In this document: in pieces, positions 18,043 to 26,084 of the stretch | Position numbering within the stretch: the stretch's first letter is position 1 | How the letters are laid out: each line of letters starts with the position of its first letter | Source: an uncultured Agathobacter sp. | GTDB lineage: Bacteria > Bacillota > Clostridia > Lachnospirales > Lachnospiraceae | Direction of reading: 5' to 3' | Assembly (NCBI GenBank): GCA_934365945.1 | Contig: CAKRNE010000002.1 | Span: 310,001 to 374,000 of the forward strand | DNA length: 64,000 nt | Notes under the pieces: generated by a model | Told to the model about the DNA's origin: nothing | The model's database searches: none | What the model saw: only the letters and a program-made list of their open reading frames with translations | Position numbers and translations under genes: made by a program

Positions 18043-18222
18043 ATGAGTAAAATATATCACATAAAGCCAAAAGACAACCGGAAAAAGCAAAAAGAACCTC
18101 TATGGAAATACATATTAGTTATTGCAATAGTTATTTTTTTCTTGCTGCTTCGAGACCATAGAATAGATTTATCAGGCCTTTATAATTTTATTTTAAGTAC
18201 TAAAGGAATTTTAAACAGATAA
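18043..18222 (+). CDS. Small membrane protein, 59 residues
   Basis: A short gene with ATG at 18043 behind AAAAGGGGAGC. The product has a strongly basic N-terminus (HIKPKDNRKKQKEP), one membrane helix of about 17 residues (YILVIAIVIFFLLL) and a short tail. Charge distribution predicts N-in, C-out. It stands alone between a terminator and the toxin-antitoxin locus. No family is recognised. The good ribosome site and clean topology make it likely to be real. Confidence 0.6.
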   Translation: MSKIYHIKPKDNRKKQKEPLWKYILVIAIVIFFLLLRDHRIDLSGLYNFILSTKGILNR

Positions 18223-18382
18223 AAAAGAAAGCCCTCCCCGCTTGCAATACATTAGTATGCTTCAACATAGTCTGAAGTAGTCCTTTAATACACTGCTTCC
18301 TTTGTCCATGTCTGTTAATGACTAGAATTTTCCACATCTGTTATTTTTCAGATATTTTATATTATTAAACACAAAAAGACAG

Positions 18383-18411
18383 TTGAAAAATCAGCCGTCT
18401 TATATTATAAT
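18383..18411 (+). promoter_or_regulatory. Promoter of the antisense (antitoxin) RNA
   Basis: TTGAAA (18383-18388), a 17-base spacer and TATAAT (18406-18411). Transcription would start near 18418 and run toward the 3' end of the convergent toxin gene. Confidence 0.7.
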
Positions 18412-18417
18412 CGAGAT

Positions 18418-18520
18418 AAAGAAAGAGTTGATCGGATATAAAACTTCCGATTGCCTCAGTAGATAAAAATCTTAATTAAGAAATAGCACTACTTTGGTCG
18501 GTGGGTGCTATTTTCTTTTA
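18418..18520 (+). ncRNA. Putative type I antitoxin RNA, about 100 nt
   Basis: A transcript predicted from a near-consensus promoter on the plus strand to a terminator hairpin at 18481-18513. It has no open frame of note and is complementary to the last codons and 3' region of the minus-strand toxin mRNA. This is the geometry of antisense antitoxins such as RatA (for TxpA) and of the convergent RNA pair of the Fst/par locus, where both RNAs share a bidirectional terminator. The RNA itself is inferred, not seen. Confidence 0.6.
18481..18513. terminator. Bidirectional terminator shared by toxin mRNA and antisense RNA
   Basis: AAATAGCAC (18481-18489) pairs with GTGCTATTT (18505-18513) over 9 bp with a 15-base loop that includes TTTGGTCGG. 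On the plus strand it is followed by TCTTTTATT, and on the minus strand by CTTAATTAAG and then TTTTTA. The loop lies in the overlap of both RNAs and could be the kissing site. Confidence 0.65.
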
Positions 18521-18591
18521 TTGTGTCCATCTATGTATGCCAGTGCAGTAAAGATTACAAGCAACAGAGTTAATACTTCCATTGTGTTCAT
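18508..18591 (-). CDS. Holin-like type I toxin peptide, 27 residues
   Basis: A 27-codon gene with ATG at 18591 and TAG at 18508-18510. AGGAGG (18602-18607) lies 10 bases upstream of the start. The peptide begins MNTMEVLTLLLVIFTAL and ends YIDGHNKRK: a short lead, a hydrophobic helix, then a basic tail. That is the layout and wording of the putative holin-like toxin family (Hol_Tox), relatives of TxpA/BsrG membrane toxins. A hairpin (18616-18634, arms GGACAT/ATGTCC) sits just upstream of the ribosome site. The promoter is at 18696-18724. Confidence 0.75.
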   Translation of the reverse strand: MNTMEVLTLLLVIFTALAYIDGHNKRK

Positions 18592-18695
18592 GATTACCAC
18601 GCCTCCTCTCCATCCGGACATAAACAGCATGTCCTTCTGTACTAGGGGCAACCGAAAAATCACACCCGACTCTTTCCCTATTCGATTATGAAGGT

Positions 18696-18724
18696 ATTAT
18701 AACAGATTGTGGTTCTCTTCTCAA
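18696..18724 (-). promoter_or_regulatory. Toxin promoter
   Basis: Reading the minus strand: TTGAGA (18724-18719), a 17-base spacer, TATAAT (18701-18696). It predicts a 5' leader of about 98 bases, long enough to fold and control translation, as in known type I toxins. Confidence 0.7.
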
Positions 18725-18845
18725 TTACAAGCTGTGAAATTCTACAATTTCTTTTAGACGCCTCGGCTCATAAGTCCATCTATGGCTTTATGCAGCCCAC
18801 ATTCTTTGTTCATGCCTTTCCAACATAATATAAGTAATAAATCAA

Positions 18846-18880
18846 ACCCTGTAACACCATATATTTAGACATTACAGGGT
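18846..18880 (-). terminator. Terminator of the merR-dxs-like operon
   Basis: ACCCTGTAA (18846-18854) and TTACAGGGT (18872-18880) form a 9-bp stem. On the minus strand it is followed by TTGATTTATT. It lies about 35 bases after the DXS-like stop codon. Confidence 0.75.
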
Positions 18881-18914
18881 ATCAATAGTTTAATAATTCA
18901 AATCACGAGGAATC

Positions 18915-20666
18915 CTAAATAGATAACACATCTTCCACAATCTGCTCTGCAGTCAGATGATTATCCTTCAGTACAGCATCCACATCATACCTGTCAAGAA
19001 ATTCTTTTTTCAATCCATAATTCAGCACCTTCATATTGCTTGCACCATAGAATCGTGCGATTTTTTCGCCAAAGCCGCCATCTAAAATACCATCCTCTAA
19101 AGTAATAACAGTATCATGATCTTGCTTAAGCTTAGTCAAAAGCGCCTCATCCAATCCGGTGATATAATACGGATTGATTACAGTTGCGTTAATTTCGGCT
19201 TCTTCTTTAAGAAGCTTCGCAGCCTCCTTTGCCAGTCCAAAGAAGGTTCCAAGACCGATAATTGCAATTTTTTCTCCTGTCTGAGCCACCTCGTACCTGT
19301 TTAGTGTGCCAAAATCCTTTGTCACACTTGAGCCATCTGAAATCATTGGTCCGCCTGGCAGCTTTATTGCAACCGGATAAGATGTCTGCTCCATACTCCA
19401 GTCAAGCATGGCCAGATACTCTTCCTTTGTTGCCGGTGCCAGATATACCAGATTTGGAATATTTGAAAGCATCGGAATATCCTGAAAGCCTAAGTGTGTA
19501 ACATCATTCATTCCATAAACGGAGCCCTGGTATATTACCATTGTAATCGGACTGTTGTTGATGCAGACATCCTGTGATACCTGGTCAAAGGTTCTCTGTA
19601 CAAACGAACTGTATACACCATAAAATGGTTTACCACCATTTACAGCAATTCCGGATGCCAGTGCCACTGCAGTCTCCTCTGCAATACCTACATCGACAAA
19701 CTGACTGCCAGCCTCTTTTCTCTTATCCTCTGTAAAGCCCATAACAGTCGGCGTACCGGAAGTAATTGCAACAACAGAAGAATCATTTTTCATCTTTTCA
19801 AGCAGATATTCACAGGTCACAGAAGAATAATCCTCTTCCACATTGTCAAATAGCGGCTTTCCTGTTTCTATATTGAATGGACCGCTGTAATGCCACTGCT
19901 CCTTGCATTTTTCTGCCGGGGCATAGCCCTTACCCTTAAGTGTGTTTATATGCACTACAACCGGTTTAGTGCTGTCCTTGACCTCTTTAAATGCCTCGAT
20001 AAGAGCTGCCACATCGTTGCCCCTGTCCACATACACATAGTCAAGTCCCATAGCCTTAAACAGATTGCATTCTGCCTGACCGTCAGTCTTTCGAAGCAGA
20101 GCAAGATTCTGATAGAGACCTCCATGATTTTCAGCAATCGACATATCGTTGTCATTTACAATAATAATAAAATTGCTTTGAAGCTCAGCAGCAAAATCAA
20201 GTCCCTCAAGTGCTTCTCCTCCGCTTAATGAGCCGTCTCCGATGACCGCAATCACATTGCCGTTTTCACCGTTTAAGTCCCTTGCCTTTGCAAGACCTGC
20301 AGCCAGACTGACAGACGTTGATGTATGTCCGACTGTAAAGAAATCATGCTCGCTCTCGTTTGGATTTGTATAGCCTGACACATCATCATAGTGCTGTTCA
20401 GACAAATACGCTTCCTTACGCCCCGTAAGCATCTTATGAGGATAACTCTGGTGCGATACATCATAAACAATTTTGTCCTTAGGTGATTCAAATACATAAT
20501 GTAAAGCGATTGTCGCCTCTACCATTCCAAAATTCGGTCCAAAATGTCCGCCATGCTTACTTGCTCTTACCAAGAGGGCATCTCTTATCTCCTGCGCCAG
20601 CACCGGCAGCTCATCTATCTTAATTTTCTTTACATCTTCTGGTCCGTTAATTTTCTCAAGATACAT
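18915..20666 (-). CDS. DXS-like thiamine-diphosphate enzyme, divergent
   Basis: A 583-residue transketolase-superfamily protein closest to 1-deoxy-D-xylulose-5-phosphate synthase, which condenses pyruvate with glyceraldehyde 3-phosphate. Present are KHGGHFGPNFG (active-site His region), DVSHQSYPHKMLTGR, the ThDP motif GDGSLSGGEALEGL...NDNDMSIAEN, the Glu in VDVGIAEETAV, FVQRTFDQV and THLGFQDIPML. It is shorter than usual (about 620), and several strongly conserved DXS words are changed: VGHQ to VSHQ, AEQHAV to AEETAV, and the YPRG motif near residue 434 to LPGG, which removes an arginine thought to bind the substrate phosphate. It forms an operon with the MerR gene upstream. It may be a paralogue with another acceptor rather than the housekeeping DXS. 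Confidence 0.75.
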   Translation of the reverse strand: MYLEKINGPEDVKKIKIDELPVLAQEIRDALLVRASKHGGHFGPNFGMVEATIALHYVFESPKDKIVYDVSHQSYPHKMLTGRKEAYLSEQHYDDVSGYTNPNESEHDFFTVGHTSTSVSLAAGLAKARDLNGENGNVIAVIGDGSLSGGEALEGLDFAAELQSNFIIIVNDNDMSIAENHGGLYQNLALLRKTDGQAECNLFKAMGLDYVYVDRGNDVAALIEAFKEVKDSTKPVVVHINTLKGKGYAPAEKCKEQWHYSGPFNIETGKPLFDNVEEDYSSVTCEYLLEKMKNDSSVVAITSGTPTVMGFTEDKRKEAGSQFVDVGIAEETAVALASGIAVNGGKPFYGVYSSFVQRTFDQVSQDVCINNSPITMVIYQGSVYGMNDVTHLGFQDIPMLSNIPNLVYLAPATKEEYLAMLDWSMEQTSYPVAIKLPGGPMISDGSSVTKDFGTLNRYEVAQTGEKIAIIGLGTFFGLAKEAAKLLKEEAEINATVINPYYITGLDEALLTKLKQDHDTVITLEDGILDGGFGEKIARFYGASNMKVLNYGLKKEFLDRYDVDAVLKDNHLTAEQIVEDVLSI

Positions 20667-20682
20667 ATTATATTTTGTCCTC

Positions 20683-21060
20683 CTATTTGTCCCAGGTCAA
20701 TTCACCTGTCTTTATCGCATTCTCGTATTTAGAAATTTTATACTGTAAGCGTTCCATCGTATTTTCAATCTGTTTTTTCTGCTCGTCAAGCTGCTCGTAT
20801 TGCTCCTTGAGAAGCTGACATCTCGCCTCAAATGTGGCATCTCCCATCTGAAAAAGCCTGATATATTCAATAAGCGCCTCAATCGGAACTCCGGCATTGC
20901 GCATACATATAGTGTGCTCCACCCAGCCAATATCTGATTCGGTATAATCGCGTATACCGCCTGAAGTCCTTGCAACCGGTGGAATCAAGCCTATGCGCTC
21001 ATAATACCTGAGTGTATCAGTAGACACACCAAACCGCTCACTCACTTCCTTGATAGTCAC
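20683..21060 (-). CDS. MerR-family transcriptional regulator
   Basis: A 125-residue regulator. The N-terminal winged helix (IKEVSERFGVSTDTLRYYERIGLIPP, residues about 3-28) is classic MerR. A second part, TESDIGWVEHTICMRNAGVPIEALIEYIRL, leads into a C-terminal coiled-coil helix for dimerisation. The short C-terminus lacks a Cys cluster, so a metal effector is unlikely. The gene starts behind AAAAAGGAGGCG and is followed after 16 bases by the DXS-like gene. A 20-bp palindrome within its own promoter shows it is probably autoregulated. Confidence 0.9.
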   Translation of the reverse strand: MTIKEVSERFGVSTDTLRYYERIGLIPPVARTSGGIRDYTESDIGWVEHTICMRNAGVPIEALIEYIRLFQMGDATFEARCQLLKEQYEQLDEQKKQIENTMERLQYKISKYENAIKTGELTWDK

Positions 21061-21093
21061 TCACATCGCCTCCTTTTTGATTGCTACAATGAA

Positions 21094-21124
21094 ACTATAT
21101 CACTTGGAGTCCACTCCAAGTCAA
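21094..21124 (-). promoter_or_regulatory. MerR-type promoter with 19-bp spacer and 20-bp operator
   Basis: On the minus strand TTGACT (21124-21119) and TATAGT (21099-21094) are separated by 19 bases, the overlong spacing typical of MerR-activated promoters. The perfect palindrome ACTTGGAGT-CC-ACTCCAAGT (21102-21121) fills the spacer. MerR proteins bind there and untwist the DNA so that RNA polymerase can engage both hexamers. The target is the merR-dxs-like operon itself. Confidence 0.85.
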
Positions 21125-21234
21125 GAGTTTTTCATATATTTTGTTGTTTCATCTGTTTTGTATACATAAAAATATTATTGTGCTATAATCTCAATGATAA
21201 AATTTAAAAAAGATTTCACACTCGGAGGAAAAAT

Positions 21235-22257
21235 ATGAACTATACAGAATGTATCGAAAATGCCAGACCACGTCTGGGTAAATATTGCAAGGCTTGTCCT
21301 GAATGCAACGGCCGCGCATGCAAAAACCAGATGCCCGGTCCCGGCTCAAAGGGTATCGGTGACACAGCCATACGCAACTATGACAAATGGAAGGAAATCC
21401 GTGTAAACATGGATACTATTGCCGAGAATAAGCCTGTAGACACCTCTCTCTCACTCTTTGGCCGCACTTTCAAATATCCAGTATTTGCAGGCCCTGTCGG
21501 TGCAGTACAGCTTCACTACGGAGACTGTCTGGATGATGTAACATACAACGATATTCTCGTGTCAGCCTGTGCAAAGAACGGCATCGCAGCTTTCACAGGC
21601 GATGGAACTGACCCAAACGTCATGGTTGCAGCAACAAAGGCTATCAAAAATGCAGATGGTGCCGGAATACCTACCGTAAAGCCATGGAACATTGAGACCA
21701 TACGTGAGAAAATGGAGCTGGTACATGAATCAGGCGCATTTGCAGTAGCTATGGATATCGATGCAGCCGGTCTTCCATTCCTCAAAAATCTCGATCCGCC
21801 AGCAGGAAGCAAAACAGTCTCAGAGCTTCGCGATATCATACAGATGGCCGGAACCCCATTTATTGTAAAGGGAATTATGACCGTAAAGGGTGCTCTTAAG
21901 GCAAAAGAAGCAGGCGCAAGTGCTATTATTGTATCAAACCACGGTGGACGTGTACTTGACCAGTGTCCTGCCACTGCTGAGGTGCTTGAAAGCATCGTAA
22001 AGGCTCTTGAAGGCTCTGGTATGAAGATACTCGTAGATGGTGGCATCAGAAGCGGCACAGACGTCTTTAAAGCCCTTGCACTGGGTGCAGACGGAGTTGT
22101 TATCGCAAGACCGTTTGTAACGGCTGTATACGGTGGAGAAGCCGATGGTGTGCGTGCTTACATAGACAAGATCGGCACAGAGCTTGAAGACACCATGAAA
22201 ATGTGTGGAGTGTCCTCGCTTGATGAAATCACAAGGGACTGTGTGATGACCTTCTAG
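21235..22257 (+). CDS. FMN-dependent alpha-hydroxy-acid oxidase/dehydrogenase
   Basis: A 340-residue FMN enzyme of the lactate oxidase/glycolate oxidase family. FAGPVGAVQ, TPFIVKGIMTVKGA, the catalytic-base motif SNHGGRVLD and LVDGGIRSGTDVFKALALGA are all present. Before the barrel lies CKACPECNGRAC (Cys 18, 21, 24, 29), an N-terminal cysteine group absent from classical lactate oxidases; it could hold a metal or Fe-S site. A TATAAT at 21184-21189 is a possible -10 element without a well-spaced -35. The substrate (lactate or another 2-hydroxy acid) is not determinable here. Confidence 0.85.
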   Translation: MNYTECIENARPRLGKYCKACPECNGRACKNQMPGPGSKGIGDTAIRNYDKWKEIRVNMDTIAENKPVDTSLSLFGRTFKYPVFAGPVGAVQLHYGDCLDDVTYNDILVSACAKNGIAAFTGDGTDPNVMVAATKAIKNADGAGIPTVKPWNIETIREKMELVHESGAFAVAMDIDAAGLPFLKNLDPPAGSKTVSELRDIIQMAGTPFIVKGIMTVKGALKAKEAGASAIIVSNHGGRVLDQCPATAEVLESIVKALEGSGMKILVDGGIRSGTDVFKALALGADGVVIARPFVTAVYGGEADGVRAYIDKIGTELEDTMKMCGVSSLDEITRDCVMTF

Positions 22258-22287
22258 TTTAGAAAACATGCTTTCTGCTTTTGGTTA

Positions 22288-23220
22288 TTATATAAACTCT
22301 TCATACAAAAGCACCATAACCGGCATCGTCACTACAGCACAAAGCGTTGTCACTACATTTATAGCGCTGGCATATCTCGAATCATTGCCATACACCTGAC
22401 ACATCTGTGTGACAGTCGATGCAGAAGGTGTAATAAGCGCTAAGAAAACAATAAGCATAATCTTTGGCGCATCTGCAGAAAGATATGCCAGATGGCTGAT
22501 TTTAATAAGAATAAGAGATATCACCGGAACCAGAATCATTCTAAGAAAGGTAACAAAATATACCCTTCTATTGGCAAAAACCTTCTTTAAATCCATCCCT
22601 GCAAAGAGCATGCCTGTCACAATCATGCTCGCAGGGCCAATCATACTGCCGACAGAACCGATTGTGTCATTAATAATCTGCGGCAGATGAATCCTCGTAA
22701 AGAAAAGCACCACACCTATCACTATGGAAATCATATTGATATTAAGTACAATCTTTCGCCAGTCATATGAGCTCTCGCGGCTTATAATCTTTTTGCAGTG
22801 AGTCCACAAAAACACTAACTGCACACTCATGAAGGCACAGCCGTAAAGCACCCACTCCTGTCCCAGTATAAATGTCACAATCGGGACAATCAGATTGCCT
22901 GAATTTGAATAATAAACTGATGCTACCTCCACCTCATTCATATGGAAAAGCCTGCCAATAGCAGAAATAACAAACAGCAAAACTAACTGTAAAAGCACAG
23001 ATGCCGCAAGTGCAATCAAAAGACCGTTCACTGTTTTGGAAGTGTAATCCACCTGAAAAGCATTGATAATAACACACGGTATGATCAGATACAGCACAAT
23101 CTTTGATAAAACCTTGCTGTCCTCATCCTTCACAATACCTGCTTTCACGATAATAAAGCCCATTAAAATCATGATAAAAAGCTCTATTATCTGTTCCATT
23201 AAAAGTATACTGATATGCAT
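22288..23220 (-). CDS. AEC-family (auxin efflux carrier type) permease
   Basis: A roughly 310-residue membrane protein with about ten hydrophobic segments in the AEC pattern: a first helix ending GFIIVKAGIVKDEDSKVLSKIVLYLIIP-type sequence, then NSGNLIVPIV, and the C-terminal ASTVTQMCQVYGND before the last helix. The start was taken as ATG 23220, since AGGAG sits 9 bases upstream; ATG 23229 abuts the ribosome site. AEC carriers in bacteria often export or import malate, lactate or similar acids. The neighbouring hydroxyacid oxidase is convergent, so a link is only suggestive. Confidence 0.85.
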   Translation of the reverse strand: MHISILLMEQIIELFIMILMGFIIVKAGIVKDEDSKVLSKIVLYLIIPCVIINAFQVDYTSKTVNGLLIALAASVLLQLVLLFVISAIGRLFHMNEVEVASVYYSNSGNLIVPIVTFILGQEWVLYGCAFMSVQLVFLWTHCKKIISRESSYDWRKIVLNINMISIVIGVVLFFTRIHLPQIINDTIGSVGSMIGPASMIVTGMLFAGMDLKKVFANRRVYFVTFLRMILVPVISLILIKISHLAYLSADAPKIMLIVFLALITPSASTVTQMCQVYGNDSRYASAINVVTTLCAVVTMPVMVLLYEEFI

Positions 23221-23261
23221 AAAAATCATCTCCTGCTTTAAATATTTATGTCTTAAAAGTC

Positions 23262-23307
23262 ATGGCACCGCAAGTATCATGTTTAAAAATGATACTTATG
23301 CTGCCAT
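23262..23307 (-). terminator. Long hairpin between the ABC-F and AEC genes
   Basis: ATGGCA (23262-23267) pairs with TGCCAT (23302-23307), and AAGTATCAT (23272-23280) with ATGATACTT (23289-23297); a 4x4 internal loop separates them. On the minus strand it lies after the ABC-F stop and before the AEC start. The T tract is weak, so it is either an inefficient terminator or a processing/attenuation structure. Confidence 0.5.
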
Positions 23308-23350
23308 ATTAATTTCATTTATTATTTGCAAATATTCAGTTACCTTTATT

Positions 23351-24904
23351 TTATAATCTCGTAGTCCACTTTGAACAATCCCACACATCCGTTGCAAGCC
23401 CATCATAGAAATCCGGCTCGTGGCATACCATCAGTATGCTGCCCTTGTATTCCTTTAAGGCACGTTTTAACTCATCCTTAGCATCCACATCCAGATGGTT
23501 GGTAGGCTCATCCAAAAGCAAAATATTGGTCTCTCTGTTTATCAACTTGCACAGGCGTACCTTTGCCTGCTCACCACCGCTCAACACACGCACCTGGCTT
23601 TCAATATGCTTTGTCGTCAGACCACACTTGGCAAGCGCGCTTCGCACCTCATACTGCGAAAATGCAGGAAACTCGTTCCATATTTCCTCAATGCATGTGG
23701 TTGTAACCGACTGATCCATCTCCTGCTCAAAATACCCAATTTCCAGATAATCTCCAAGTGTAACACTTCCTGAAAGCGGCTTTATCAGCCCAAGAATACT
23801 CTTAAGCAATGTCGTCTTTCCAATGCCGTTTGCGCCGGTAAGAACAATCTTTTGTCCCCTCTCCATCTCCAGGTCGAGAGCGGATGAAAGCGGATCATCA
23901 TAGCCGATGACCAGGCCATTTGTCTGAAAAATATAACGCCCCGGAGTACGCGCAGTTTTGAAATTGAACTCCGGCTTTGGCTTTTCAGCAGCCAGCTCAA
24001 TAACATCCATCTTGTCAAGCTTCTTCTGACGTGACATCGCCATATTTCTTGTAGCAACACGCGCCTTATTTCTCGCCACAAAATCCTTCAGCTCTTTAAT
24101 CTCCTGCTGCTGTTTGTTGTACGCAGCCTCAAGCTGGGCTCTCTTCATCTCATAGACTTCCATAAACTTGTCATAATCCCCGACATATCTGTCGAGCTTC
24201 TTATTATCCATGTGATAAATGAGATTTACCACGCTATTCAGAAACGGTATGTCGTGAGAAATGAGAATAAACGCATTCTCATAATCGTTCAGATATCGCT
24301 TAAGCCACTCAATATGCTCCACATCCAGATAATTGGTAGGCTCATCCAAAAGCAGAATATCCGGCTTCTCCAAGAGGAGCTTTCCCATCAGCACCTTGGT
24401 TCTCTGACCACCGCTTAAATCGGTCACATCCTTATCCAGCCCCAGGTCTAAAAGTCCAAGAGCCCTTGCAACCTCCTCAACCTTTGCATCAATCATATAG
24501 AAATCATGCATGGTAAGCATGTCCTGAATCGTGCCGGCTTCCTCCATCAGCTTATTCATCTCATCCTCGTCCACATCGCCAAGACGCGCATATATGTCGT
24601 TCATCTCATTTTCCATGTCATAAAGGAAATCAAATGCAGAGGAAAGCACGGAGCCGATAGTCATGCCCTTTTCAAGCGCTGTGTGCTGATCAAGATAACC
24701 CACACGCACCTTCTTGGCCCACTCTATTTTACCCTCATCAGGCATAAGCCTGCCTGTAATAATATTCATAAAAGTCGATTTTCCCTCACCGTTTGCACCG
24801 ACAAGCCCAATATGCTCGCCCTTCAACAGTCTGAAGGAAACATCCTCAAAAATAGCACGGTCGCCAAAGCCATGGCTTAGGTGCTCTACGTTTAAAATAC
24901 TCAT
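23351..24904 (-). CDS. ABC-F family ATPase (translation-associated)
   Basis: A 517-residue protein with two ATP-binding domains and no membrane segment. The first has GANGEGKST, LSGGQRTKV and LLLDEPTNYLDVEHI. The linker helix (KFMEVYEMKRAQLEAAYNKQQQEIKELKDF) lies near 245-275. The second domain has GANGIGKTT, LSGGEQAKV and LLLDEPTNHLDV. ABC-F proteins act on ribosomes, either aiding translation or displacing antibiotics. The short linker and overall wording resemble YbiT/YkpA housekeeping members more than antibiotic-protection types, but that is not certain. Confidence 0.88.
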   Translation of the reverse strand: MSILNVEHLSHGFGDRAIFEDVSFRLLKGEHIGLVGANGEGKSTFMNIITGRLMPDEGKIEWAKKVRVGYLDQHTALEKGMTIGSVLSSAFDFLYDMENEMNDIYARLGDVDEDEMNKLMEEAGTIQDMLTMHDFYMIDAKVEEVARALGLLDLGLDKDVTDLSGGQRTKVLMGKLLLEKPDILLLDEPTNYLDVEHIEWLKRYLNDYENAFILISHDIPFLNSVVNLIYHMDNKKLDRYVGDYDKFMEVYEMKRAQLEAAYNKQQQEIKELKDFVARNKARVATRNMAMSRQKKLDKMDVIELAAEKPKPEFNFKTARTPGRYIFQTNGLVIGYDDPLSSALDLEMERGQKIVLTGANGIGKTTLLKSILGLIKPLSGSVTLGDYLEIGYFEQEMDQSVTTTCIEEIWNEFPAFSQYEVRSALAKCGLTTKHIESQVRVLSGGEQAKVRLCKLINRETNILLLDEPTNHLDVDAKDELKRALKEYKGSILMVCHEPDFYDGLATDVWDCSKWTTRL

Positions 24905-24956
24905 GTATACCTCTCTTCAAGATTTTATTTGTACAATATGGCACTTTCTTCAAAAT

Positions 24957-26006
24957 TTAGTCCGAATGTCCATATTGTTTTGTCAGTCTTTCAAGCTCCT
25001 CATGAACCTCTTTCACCAGATTCTCAGGTCCTATTATCTTAAAATTATCCCCCATTGCCATAATCCAATGAATAAAAAGCTTGTTATCAGCTACTTTCAC
25101 AAAAACGCGCGAATGAGCTTCATCCTTTTTTAAGATCGTCACATCGGTTCCAAACCTGTCAATCAGGACACCTATAGCGCTGTTTTTGCACAGTATCTCA
25201 GCCTTTATCTCTTCTCCGTTGTACATACCAAACTTTGATTTGCCATAAGAAGCAATATCAAGTTTTTTGAGCTTCTCCCTTCCCTCACGGACTTTATTTT
25301 CAATCAGGATATTCTTCATCTTGTCTACACGGTAATGATGAATATCCTTTACATGTGTATCATGGTCATATCCAATCAGATAATAATTGCCATCATTCCA
25401 CAGCAGCCCCCATGGACTGACATGATATCTGGCGCCGTCATGCTTCACCTCAAGCTCTTTTTTCGTATTCCACCGGCAATATTGAAACGAAAGGCTTGAA
25501 TTATTTGAAATTGCATTGTGTATGGCATCGACATTTTTCATGATGTCGCTATTCATGGTTTTCACTCTTCCGGCAACATATACCTGACGCTGCAGAGTAG
25601 CAGCCTCCTGTCTGCTTGTAAGGCTCTCCAGCTTCTTAATAAGCTCATTGGATTTCTCCTCAGTGATGAACTTGGCAGCCGCGACAGAATCCACCAAAAG
25701 CTTAAGCTCCGCAAGCTCAAACGCCCTGCCAATCACCTGATAATGAACTGTCCTGCCATACTGCGTCTTTTTGGTTTTGATACCAAAATCATTCAGCTGG
25801 GCTATATCATCATACAGACTTTTTCTCGCGGCTGTGACATCGTACGCATGCAGCTTATTTAAAATCTCATCAAGCGTAATATCATGGTTTGCATCCGTAT
25901 TATTCAAAAGAATTTTCGCCAGATACAAAAGCTTAAGTTTTTGCTTGCTCCGTGCTCCCTTAGATTGATTCTCGGCAATCAGCTCATTGTTTTCCGTTTC
26001 ACTCAT
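24957..26006 (-). CDS. WYL-domain transcriptional regulator
   Basis: About 349 residues; the start is taken as ATG 26006 behind GGGGAG (GTG 26012 is too close to it). An N-terminal winged helix (LYLAKILLNNT through AARKSLYDDIAQLNDFGI) is followed by a helical linker and the WYL domain (about 150-245: RYHVSPWGLLWNDGNYYLIGYD and HHYRVDKM) and a C-terminal extension. WYL domains sense small ligands or nucleic acids. The target is unknown; it sits downstream of crcB and the nitroreductase on the same strand. Confidence 0.87.
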   Translation of the reverse strand: MSETENNELIAENQSKGARSKQKLKLLYLAKILLNNTDANHDITLDEILNKLHAYDVTAARKSLYDDIAQLNDFGIKTKKTQYGRTVHYQVIGRAFELAELKLLVDSVAAAKFITEEKSNELIKKLESLTSRQEAATLQRQVYVAGRVKTMNSDIMKNVDAIHNAISNNSSLSFQYCRWNTKKELEVKHDGARYHVSPWGLLWNDGNYYLIGYDHDTHVKDIHHYRVDKMKNILIENKVREGREKLKKLDIASYGKSKFGMYNGEEIKAEILCKNSAIGVLIDRFGTDVTILKKDEAHSRVFVKVADNKLFIHWIMAMGDNFKIIGPENLVKEVHEELERLTKQYGHSD

Positions 26007-26084
26007 ATACACTTATCTCCCCATCGATTTGTATTGTCTATTCAGAATCACACCACTCGCGTTCGCAAAACCACCCGATACTCA

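Noticed and set aside
18494..18691. 65-codon plus-strand frame over the toxin gene
   Set aside because: It lacks a ribosome site and is explained as the complement of the toxin mRNA, which has far better start signals.
17641..18900. tRNA or other structured RNA genes in the long gap
   Set aside because: No cloverleaf, GGTTC-type T-loop or known riboswitch core could be recognised; only the terminator, palindrome, small gene and toxin-antitoxin elements listed are supported.
21516..22058. 180-codon minus-strand frame inside the hydroxyacid oxidase gene
   Set aside because: It is antisense to a fully conserved enzyme, has no ribosome site or family match, and reflects codon bias of the sense strand.
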